64,000 nucleotides of DNA, taken from the NCBI RefSeq assembly GCF_023507745.1, contig NZ_JALPZO010000020.1, positions 1 through 64,000 on the forward strand, given 5' to 3'. This document shows positions 57,354 to 64,000 of the stretch, in pieces. Position 1 is the first letter of the stretch, and every line of letters begins with the position of its first letter. Origin of the DNA: Vreelandella olivaria (GTDB lineage Bacteria > Pseudomonadota > Gammaproteobacteria > Pseudomonadales > Halomonadaceae). A program made the translations under genes and the position numbers. Under the pieces are notes generated by a model, which saw only the letters and a program-made list of their open reading frames with translations, made no database searches and was not told where the DNA came from.

Positions 57354-58874
57354 ATGCTGATTGAAAGTTTTATGTCTGCCCTGATAGAGACACTGCTTTC
57401 CCCCTGGGGATTGTTACTCGCCGCGCTGGGTGCACTACTAGGCATTATCCTCGGGGCACTGCCAGGCGTCAGTTCTACGATGGCGCTGGCCATTTTGTTA
57501 CCACTGAGCTTCAGCATGGATGCCCATCTGGCAATCCTATTCCTGCTGTGCGTCTTTGTCGCCAGCGTTTACGGAGGCTCGATATCCGCCATTCTGATCA
57601 ATATTCCAGGCACCCCAGGCGCCATTGTGACCCAACTGGACGGCCATCCAATGGCCAAGGCAGGCAAAGCCAGAGAAGCACTAGTGTATGCACTGGTTGC
57701 CTCCACGGTAGGTGGCGCCTTTGGTCTGGGCCTGCTGGTGATGACTGCCCCCCTGCTCGCAACCGTCGCCATGAGCTTCCGCAGCCCTGAATTCGCTGCT
57801 GTCGCCGTTTTCGGGTTGGTACTGCTGGCTTATGCTTCCCCCGGCACTACCGTTCGCGGCTTGCTGGTCGGTGCCATTGGCCTGATATGCGGCATGGTCG
57901 GTTTCGATACGTTAACCGATGTTCCACGCTTCACTTTCGACACCCGCACCTTACAGGGGGGCGTGGAGCTGGTGCCGCTCTGCGTAGGATTATTTGGCCT
58001 GGCGGAAGTGCTTAAACATCTCCACGCTTCCCACCAGGCCGCGCCTGCGGTCAGCATACAGGCGACGCAGCGCTCCCAGCTGAAAGTGCGGGCACTGCTA
58101 AAACGTTGGAAATCCATGCTACGGGGGTCACTGATTGGTGCCTTTGTTGGCGCTATCCCTGCCGCCGGTTCGGCCATCGCTGTCGCGATTGCCTACGCCC
58201 AGGAAGTGCGTTTTTCCAAACACCCTGAACAGTTCGGACAGGGTGCCGTTGAAGGAGTGGTCGCCCCGGAGGCCGCCAACAGTTCGAGCATTGGAGGCAC
58301 CATGATTCCCATGATGACACTGGGCGTACCAGGGGATGCCATCACGGCGGTGCTGATGGGGTCGCTATTGATTCATGGTTTACGACCGGGGCCGATGCTA
58401 TTTGCTGAAAACCCCCACATTGTTTCCAGCATCTATGCAGGCTTTTTTATCGCGCTGCTGCTAACCCTCATCATTGGCCTTCTGCTGATGCGCTGGCTTC
58501 CCCTGATTCTGCGTATTCCTTCCCATGTGCTACTGATCGGCATTGCCCTGCTCTGCGTTGTCGGCGCCTATGCTATCCGCAACAGCATGGCCGATGTGTA
58601 TATCATGCTGTTTTTCGGAGCACTGGGGTATTTGCTACACCTGTTATCGCTGCCCAGCGCACCGCTGGCGTTCGGCCTGATTCTGGGGCCACTGCTGGAA
58701 GAGAACCTGCGCCGCAGTCTGATTCTTGGGCGTGGCTCCTGGGATATTTTCCTACACAGTCCAATTGCCATGAGCCTCTTTGCTCTGTCGATCTTTGCCA
58801 CTGCCCTACCGTTACTGGCCCCTCTGTGGGTGCGCCTGAAAAGCGACCTCCAGCGCATGAAGGTGCCTTTTTGA
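57354..58874 (+). CDS. TctA-family large permease in the nic operon
   Basis: This 506-residue protein has about twelve hydrophobic segments and the duplicated motifs GALPGVSSTMALAILLPLSF and IPGTPGAIVTQLDGHPM. ATG at 57354 with AGGAG six bases upstream is preferred; the frame is open to 57315 inside tctB. It ends eight bases from the convergent nicR gene. Confidence 0.92.
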   Translation: MLIESFMSALIETLLSPWGLLLAALGALLGIILGALPGVSSTMALAILLPLSFSMDAHLAILFLLCVFVASVYGGSISAILINIPGTPGAIVTQLDGHPMAKAGKAREALVYALVASTVGGAFGLGLLVMTAPLLATVAMSFRSPEFAAVAVFGLVLLAYASPGTTVRGLLVGAIGLICGMVGFDTLTDVPRFTFDTRTLQGGVELVPLCVGLFGLAEVLKHLHASHQAAPAVSIQATQRSQLKVRALLKRWKSMLRGSLIGAFVGAIPAAGSAIAVAIAYAQEVRFSKHPEQFGQGAVEGVVAPEAANSSSIGGTMIPMMTLGVPGDAITAVLMGSLLIHGLRPGPMLFAENPHIVSSIYAGFFIALLLTLIIGLLLMRWLPLILRIPSHVLLIGIALLCVVGAYAIRNSMADVYIMLFFGALGYLLHLLSLPSAPLAFGLILGPLLEENLRRSLILGRGSWDIFLHSPIAMSLFALSIFATALPLLAPLWVRLKSDLQRMKVPF

Positions 58875-58882
58875 TGAACCGC

Positions 58883-59365
58883 TTAGGAGGCAGGGTCCGC
58901 ATTCATCTTTTCCAGCAGATGCATCAAAGCAACCCGCTCTGCCGGATTCAGGTTGCGCATCGTCTGATCGCTGATCAGCTTGGCATTAGGCACCATGTCT
59001 TCAACCAGCACTGCGCCTGGCTCGGTAATCACGACCATGACTTTGCGCTGATCCTTGGGGTCGGTGGTCAACGTAATCCATCCACGGGCTTTGAGTCGTT
59101 TGATCACGCCGCGGATTGTCGCCGGATCAATGGCCGTGGCATTAACAATATCCGTCAACGAACTTGGGCCTCTTTCCATCACCGTACACAGGGTCACGAA
59201 CTGAATAGCCGTCAATTGCTTGTCACAGCTATGGCGCTGAAAGATGGCAATATGCCGCTGATACGCCTTGCGCAACAGATGCCCCACCTGCTCAGAAAAG
59301 TCATACCCCTGCTCATACGGGGTCGGGTGCTCATTGGCGGCGCGCACAGAACTGTCCTTTATCAT
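58883..59365 (-). CDS. nicR: MarR-family regulator NicR
   Basis: This 160-residue winged-helix protein has the MarR core (PSSLTDIVNATAIDPATIRG as recognition region and RGWITLTTDPKDQRKVMVVI as the wing). Nicotinate clusters in other proteobacteria carry a MarR repressor, NicR, released by 6-hydroxynicotinate; position and family support the same role. ATG 59365 with AGGA upstream is chosen; the frame is open to 59458. It diverges from the large-subunit gene at 59600. Confidence 0.82.
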   Translation of the reverse strand: MIKDSSVRAANEHPTPYEQGYDFSEQVGHLLRKAYQRHIAIFQRHSCDKQLTAIQFVTLCTVMERGPSSLTDIVNATAIDPATIRGVIKRLKARGWITLTTDPKDQRKVMVVITEPGAVLVEDMVPNAKLISDQTMRNLNPAERVALMHLLEKMNADPAS

Positions 59366-59599
59366 TCCATATCCTTGGCAAGTGAACGAGAAATGAGGGC
59401 GGGCATAGTGCCGGAGAGTCAGCGGTGAACGTAATGAATACACTGAAACTTGATGCACTTAGCTACCCGTCAGGCTTGAAGGCCGTCCTATTAGGCCCCC
59501 TGCATTTATGGTGTACACATTATAATTTTATATTAGACTCGGGCAAGCTCTCTTCGTGGTATGTGCCCGATCACAACCAACTTGAACAAGGAGGCACAC
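59366..59599. promoter_or_regulatory. Divergent region between nicR and the second molybdenum-subunit gene
   Basis: This gap of 234 bases includes GTGTACACATTATAA at 59511-59525, of which GTGTACAC is a perfect palindrome and TATAAT (59521-59526) could be a -10 element. It resembles boxes in the nicA-nicC gap. AAGGAGG precedes the gene at 59600 by six bases. Confidence 0.6.
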
Positions 59600-61861
59600 A
59601 TGAAATCCTATGACCGACAGTCACTTCTGTATGGAGAAGACCTTCTTGTTGTTTACAGAGACCCGGTCATCACCCCCACGCCAGCACCAGGACAACCCGG
59701 TACACGCTCGGATTTTGTACCCACAGAACCCGAGCTGTTTATTGCGATACTGAACAGTGGGCACGTTATTGCCTTTAACGGCCATGTTGATCTGGGTACC
59801 GGCATTCGCACATCGCTCTCCCAAATTGTCGCCGAAGAGCTTGAGGTGCCTTTAGCTTCCGTGACCATGGTACTGGGTGACCCCTTCGAGGTACCCAACC
59901 AAGGCCCCACCATCGCCAGCGCCACCATCCAGATAACCGCGGAACCGCTGCGCCGGGCAGCAGCACAGGCGCGGGAGTACTTATTGTCACTGGCGAGCCA
60001 ACATTTCAACATGCCTGCGGACACTTTACGTTGCCGCGAGGGACAGGTTGCTCCCGTAGACGCCAGTCAGTCGGCCATAGGCTACGGTGAATTACTGAGC
60101 GGTAAACGGCATGCCCTGAAGCTGGCCGACACGGTTGTACTGAAACAGGCCAAGCACTACACCCTGGTGGGCAAAGCGGCACCGCGGGTGGATATTCCTG
60201 ACAAGGCTACCGGACGCCTGACCTTCGTACATGATCTCAGGGTGCCCAATATGCTGCATGGCCGGGTTATCCGCCCGCCCTATAGCGGCCATGACCGGGG
60301 AGCATTCGTAGGCAATAGCCTGCTATCTGTCGATGAAACGACTGTTATTAATATGCCGGGCGTGATTAAGGTAGTGGTCATCGGCGACTTTGTTGGTGTA
60401 GTGGCAAAAAGAGAAGAACAGGCAGCCGAGGCAGCGAAGCACCTGAAAGTCACCTGGCGCCATCCTGATGGCCTGCCGGATTTGTCCGATATCGCCCGAG
60501 CCCTGGATGCGTTACCGGCCCAGCGCCGCCTGCTTCTCGAAGAGGGTGATATTGCGAAGACGCTGCAAAGTGCCCATTACCGCGTTCAACGCACTTACCT
60601 CTGGCCTTTTCAGCTTCATGGCTCCATCGGCCCCTCATGCTCGGTTGCCGATTGGCAGAATAACCAACTGCATGTATGGTCCGGCACCCAGAACCCCCAC
60701 AGCTTAAGAGCGGACTTGTCACGCCTGATGGCGTTGGATGAGGGCGCCATCACCATTACCAGAATGGAGGCTTCCGGCTGCTATGGCCGTAACTGCGCTG
60801 ATGATGTAGGTGCCGATGCGGCCCTTTTGTCCCGGGCGGTGGGATGCCCTGTGCGGGTTCAGCTGACTCGCGAGCAGGAACACCTCTGGGAGCCCAAGGG
60901 AGCCGCCCAGCGTATGGATGTGGAGGCGGGTATCGATAACCAGGGCAACCTCTCTGGCTACCGCTTTGTCTCACGCTACCCTTCCAATAATGCACCTACC
61001 CTGGCATTGCTGCTGACCGGTCAGGAAGCGCCCAGTGACATCCCCTTTCAAATGGGGGACCGAACCTCCGTTCCCCCCTATCACTATCCCCATCGGAGCA
61101 TCGCCTGTGATGATGTTCCCACACTCGTTCGTGCTTCCTGGTTACGCGGCGTTTCCGCCCTTCCTAACGCCTTCGCCCATGAAAGCGTGATAGATGAACT
61201 CGCTTATGCCGCCCAGCAAGACCCGGTGGCCTATCGGCTGGCGCAATTGCGCGACACCCGTGCCATAGCGCTTATTGAAGCATTAGCCGAACGAGCCAAC
61301 TGGCAACCTCGGGTTGCCTGCTCGTTCCCCCAGGACGCTGCTGACTGGCTTTATGGACGCGGTTTCGCCTATGCCCAATACGTGCATAGTAAATTTCCAG
61401 GCTTCGGAGCCGCTCTGGCAGCCTGGGTTGTCGAACTCAAAGTACACCGTGGCAGTGGCAAAATCGTGATTGAGAGGGTGCTTGTTGGGCAGGACGCCGG
61501 GCTGATGGTCAATCCATCGGGCGTGCGCCATCAGGTACATGGCAATATTATTCAAACGCTTGGGCGCACGCTGAAAGAGCGGGTGACGTTCGAGGATGGC
61601 TTGCCGACCAGCCGTGAATGGGGAGGCTACCCGCTATTACGTTTTTCCGAGTTACCCGATATTCAGCTTATGCTGCTTGATCGACCCGACCAGCCCCCGC
61701 TGGGAGTGGGTGAGTCCACATCGCTGCCTGGAGCACCGGCCATCGCCAATGCCCTGTTTGATGCGACCGGTATACGCTTCACCCAACCACCGTTTACACC
61801 TGAAACGGTGCGACAACACTTGACTCAGCGTGTTGAACGTTCTGCACAGGTGGCAATGTAA
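59600..61861 (+). CDS. Molybdenum-hydroxylase large subunit, NicB/IorB type, without cytochrome domains
   Basis: This 753-residue protein holds a complete cofactor-binding chain of the permuted IorB/NicB order. An N-terminal domain has GHVDLGTGIRTSLSQIVAEE (about 60-80) and DPFEVPNQGPTIASATIQIT; next come the hammerhead region, GCYGRNCADD, VHGNIIQTLG and the catalytic glutamate in LGVGESTSLPGAPAIANAL. It has no haem motif. It may supply the true molybdenum site for nicotinate hydroxylation with NicA, or act on another heterocycle. AAGGAGG fixes the start at 59600. xdhC-like gene follows, overlapping by one base. Confidence 0.88.
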   Translation: MKSYDRQSLLYGEDLLVVYRDPVITPTPAPGQPGTRSDFVPTEPELFIAILNSGHVIAFNGHVDLGTGIRTSLSQIVAEELEVPLASVTMVLGDPFEVPNQGPTIASATIQITAEPLRRAAAQAREYLLSLASQHFNMPADTLRCREGQVAPVDASQSAIGYGELLSGKRHALKLADTVVLKQAKHYTLVGKAAPRVDIPDKATGRLTFVHDLRVPNMLHGRVIRPPYSGHDRGAFVGNSLLSVDETTVINMPGVIKVVVIGDFVGVVAKREEQAAEAAKHLKVTWRHPDGLPDLSDIARALDALPAQRRLLLEEGDIAKTLQSAHYRVQRTYLWPFQLHGSIGPSCSVADWQNNQLHVWSGTQNPHSLRADLSRLMALDEGAITITRMEASGCYGRNCADDVGADAALLSRAVGCPVRVQLTREQEHLWEPKGAAQRMDVEAGIDNQGNLSGYRFVSRYPSNNAPTLALLLTGQEAPSDIPFQMGDRTSVPPYHYPHRSIACDDVPTLVRASWLRGVSALPNAFAHESVIDELAYAAQQDPVAYRLAQLRDTRAIALIEALAERANWQPRVACSFPQDAADWLYGRGFAYAQYVHSKFPGFGAALAAWVVELKVHRGSGKIVIERVLVGQDAGLMVNPSGVRHQVHGNIIQTLGRTLKERVTFEDGLPTSREWGGYPLLRFSELPDIQLMLLDRPDQPPLGVGESTSLPGAPAIANALFDATGIRFTQPPFTPETVRQHLTQRVERSAQVAM

Positions 61862-62829
61862 TGCAGCATCTCGATTTACAGGTGATCGAACGAGCACTGC
61901 AATGGGCCAACCAGGGACAGCCGCTATGGCTATGTACGGTATTGGCAACGTTTGGCTCTGCACCCAGAGAGCCTGGCGCCATGATGGTGGCTTGCTCTGC
62001 CCAGGAGCACACCGGCTCGCTATCAGGAGGGTGTGTCGAAGAGGATTTCCTGACACGGCTGCATAATGGGGAGTTTTCAGACCCGGTTCAGGTCATTCAC
62101 TACGGCGGAGGCGAAGGGGCCAGTCAGGTGCAGCTACCCTGTGGAGGCCGCCTGGATGTATTGGTGGAGTATCTGAAACCCAATGAGTCCACCCTTACCC
62201 ACCTGGAGGTCATACACGCCACCCTGCTGGGGCGCCACCCCCTGATTCGCCGCATCAAGCTGGATGGCAGCGGCAGAAACTTGCTACCCGCCGATGCACC
62301 AGGGCCTGCTGTCACGCGGGATGCCCACACGGTGGCTATCCGCATAGGCCCTGCATTACGGCTGGTCATTGCGGGTATTTCAGCCATTGCCACCCCCTGC
62401 GCCCTGTTCGCCACTTCCCTTGGCTTTGAAGTTATCGTTTGCGACCCACGGGACGATATCCGGCGGCGGTTCGCCGCTCCAGGCGTGGAAGTTCAGGCAG
62501 TGCATCCCGCCACCTTTATCGCCTCCGGTGGTTGCCATGCCGGTACTGCGGTGGTGGCGCTTACCCATGACCCCCGCCTGGACGACCTGGTGATGATGGA
62601 AGCGGTACGTACCGATGCGTTTTATATTGGCGTGATGGGTTCGACAGCGAACTCTCACAAACGGGCCGAACGACTGCAACGCTCTGGAGGGCTGAGTGAA
62701 GCACAGCTACAACGCATCACCATGCCAATCGGCCTGGCACTGGGCAGTAAAACACCGGCTGAAATTGCCCTGGCGGTGATGGCCGATATCGTACGAACCC
62801 ACCGTGGCAAACACCGCCAGGAGCTGTAG
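61861..62829 (+). CDS. XdhC/CoxI-family molybdenum cofactor maturation protein
   Basis: This 322-residue protein has the XdhC N-terminal region (LATFGSAPREPGAMMVACS, SGGCVEEDF) and a Rossmann-like C-terminal domain ending with IGVMGSTANSHKRAERL and PIGLALGSKTPAEIALAV. XdhC proteins sulfurate and deliver the cofactor to the molybdenum hydroxylase encoded beside them. Coupling to the large-subunit gene (TAATG) supports this for the 59600 protein. Confidence 0.88.
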   Translation: MQHLDLQVIERALQWANQGQPLWLCTVLATFGSAPREPGAMMVACSAQEHTGSLSGGCVEEDFLTRLHNGEFSDPVQVIHYGGGEGASQVQLPCGGRLDVLVEYLKPNESTLTHLEVIHATLLGRHPLIRRIKLDGSGRNLLPADAPGPAVTRDAHTVAIRIGPALRLVIAGISAIATPCALFATSLGFEVIVCDPRDDIRRRFAAPGVEVQAVHPATFIASGGCHAGTAVVALTHDPRLDDLVMMEAVRTDAFYIGVMGSTANSHKRAERLQRSGGLSEAQLQRITMPIGLALGSKTPAEIALAVMADIVRTHRGKHRQEL

Positions 62830-62980
62830 TGACCGAAATGTACCGATGGTAACAACCAGGCAATAACCACAGAGTAATGATGATACAACAGCTAAAAAAC
62901 CGGAGTACCTACCATTCACTATCAAATTAATCTGCTATCTGCTGTTAATAACCTTAAGTAATAAAAATATGCGTACTGCC

Positions 62981-63015
62981 CATTGATGGGAGGGTTCTCC
63001 CTTCACCCATTAATG
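62981..63015. repeat. Inverted repeat before the chemoreceptor gene
   Basis: CATTGATGGG and CCCATTAATG pair in nine of ten positions; an inner GGGAG/CTCCC pair competes with it. It could end the upstream transcript or shape the leader of the chemoreceptor message. No U-run follows. Confidence 0.4.
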
Positions 63016-63042
63016 CTCATCCTACCTAAATAGAGGCATCCG

Positions 63043-64000
63043 ATGATCAGGTTTTCTCGTTTCTCCCTGACACAAAAACTACTCGCTGCTGTGGCACTTC
63101 CGCTGCTGATAGTGGCACTCATACTTGGCCTGATCGTTAATCAGCAGCTCAATCATGCCATTTCTGGAATGATCGACAACGCCAGTACCCGCCAGGTGGC
63201 AGCCCGCGCTGATGAAGTCAGCCGCTGGATTACCGGCTACCGAAACTGGATTGATGTCCTGGCGCAGGACGAACGCCTATCTGCAGACGTCCCTCTCTCC
63301 GAACACCTTGGATGGTTAGAGAAGCGCTACCCTCCCGGTGGCACTATCGAGTCACTGTTCTTCACTGACGCCACCGGGGCGACGCTGACCCATGCCGATG
63401 TGCGCCTCGAAATTGCCGAGCGCGGCTATTTTAAAACACTGGTGAGCGACGGCACCGCCGACAGCCTGTTGACGGACCCGGTTGTCTCAATGGTCAGTGG
63501 GCTGCCTACCGCCATCGTGGCGGATACGGTCTTCGATGAGCGTGGTAACCGTGCTGGCCTGTTAGGTATTACCGTTTCCATGGCAGCAGTTTCTGATGTG
63601 ACCTCCTCCATTAATGTTGGCGAAGGGAGCTATGGCTGGCTGATTGACAGCAGCGGCACGGTGATTGCCCATCCCAATGAGGCGTATCGCATGAACCTGA
63701 ACTATACCGACGCCGATAGCCAGGGCTACCAGGGTATGAACGCCTTGAGCCAGGAAATGCTCAGCGGTCAGCCAGGCTCTGGTGAAATCACCCTTCCCAA
63801 TGGTGAACGTAACGTCGTAATGTGGAACCCGGTAGAGGGCACCTCCTGGGTGGTGGGTGTCACGGTTCCTGTTAGCGCCTTTACCACCGTGACCAGTAAC
63901 CTGCTGACATCGCTACTGGTGGCAGGCACACTCCTGCTGGCTATTTTGCTGGTCATCGTCGGCTATGCCACCCGGCGCGCCCTCGCCCCTATCAAGCAGA
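63043..64000 (+). CDS. Chemoreceptor with dCache sensor (cut by window end)
   Basis: Only the first 319 residues are visible, and the frame runs off the right edge. An N-terminal helix (about 14-32), a periplasmic region of about 245 residues with FFTDATGATLTHAD, ERGYFKTLVS and GWLIDSSGTVIAHPN, and a second helix (about 287-310) are typical of double-Cache methyl-accepting proteins. A HAMP and signalling domain would follow. AGAGG lies six bases before the ATG. A GGDEF-type output is possible, since the output domain is not seen. Its place beside the nic genes suggests attraction to nicotinate or a related compound. Confidence 0.85.
   Translation, partial: MIRFSRFSLTQKLLAAVALPLLIVALILGLIVNQQLNHAISGMIDNASTRQVAARADEVSRWITGYRNWIDVLAQDERLSADVPLSEHLGWLEKRYPPGGTIESLFFTDATGATLTHADVRLEIAERGYFKTLVSDGTADSLLTDPVVSMVSGLPTAIVADTVFDERGNRAGLLGITVSMAAVSDVTSSINVGEGSYGWLIDSSGTVIAHPNEAYRMNLNYTDADSQGYQGMNALSQEMLSGQPGSGEITLPNGERNVVMWNPVEGTSWVVGVTVPVSAFTTVTSNLLTSLLVAGTLLLAILLVIVGYATRRALAPIKQ

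Overview
The window looks like a chromosomal stretch from a moderately GC-rich gammaproteobacterium, most likely a halomonad (Halomonas or a relative). This assignment is inferred from the density of TRAP and tripartite tricarboxylate transporters, the protein flavour and the gene combinations; no rRNA or other phylogenetic marker is present. No tRNA, rRNA, CRISPR array, insertion sequence or phage gene was seen. Almost everything is catabolic: uptake systems for small anions or N-heterocycles, each beside its degradation enzymes and a local regulator.

Region 1 (1-8.6 kb): the stub of an Rhs protein, then a 2-aminoethylphosphonate (AEP) locus on the minus strand. It holds a HAD phosphatase, a GntR/UTRA regulator, an AEP ABC transporter (binding protein, ATPase, fused permease), PhnW, PhnX and a DMT permease. 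An identical 12-bp palindrome, TGGTATAGACCA, lies before the binding-protein gene and before phnW and is a good candidate operator. Region 2 (8.6-12.8 kb): a GAF-PAS-GAF-GGDEF-EAL protein, a divergent HDOD protein and a short remnant of a dihydropyrimidinase gene.

Region 3 (12.7-32 kb): two long minus-strand operons on either side of a GntR/FCD regulator. The first has a TRAP transporter, an amidohydrolase, an Asp/Glu-racemase-fold protein lacking both catalytic cysteines, an arylmalonate-decarboxylase-like protein, a dihydropyrimidinase, a TctBAC transporter and a second amidohydrolase. The second has a metal-dependent cyclase/formamidase, a TRAP transporter, an amidase and a PuuE-type deacetylase/allantoinase. 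Both operon promoters carry the same 12-mer, ATTGCATACAAT, so they are probably one regulon for an unidentified cyclic amide, ureide or imide. Region 4 (32.2-39.2 kb): a LysR-TRAP operon divergent from pxpABC (5-oxoprolinase). Region 5 (39.3-45.2 kb): a GC-richer ABC transporter, amidohydrolase and TauE operon with a divergent LysR, possibly acquired by transfer.

Region 6 (45.3-64 kb): a complete aerobic nicotinate pathway. NicAB gives 6-hydroxynicotinate, NicC gives 2,5-dihydroxypyridine, NicX opens the ring to N-formylmaleamate, NicD removes formate, NicF removes ammonia and NicE makes fumarate. It comes with a sodium-solute symporter, a TctCBA transporter, a MarR regulator (NicR), a second molybdenum-hydroxylase large subunit, an XdhC-type maturation factor and a chemoreceptor that runs off the end. 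The most unusual point is that the NicB protein fused to three cytochrome c domains has lost its N-terminal cofactor-binding domain, while an intact large subunit without cytochromes is encoded about 8 kb away.
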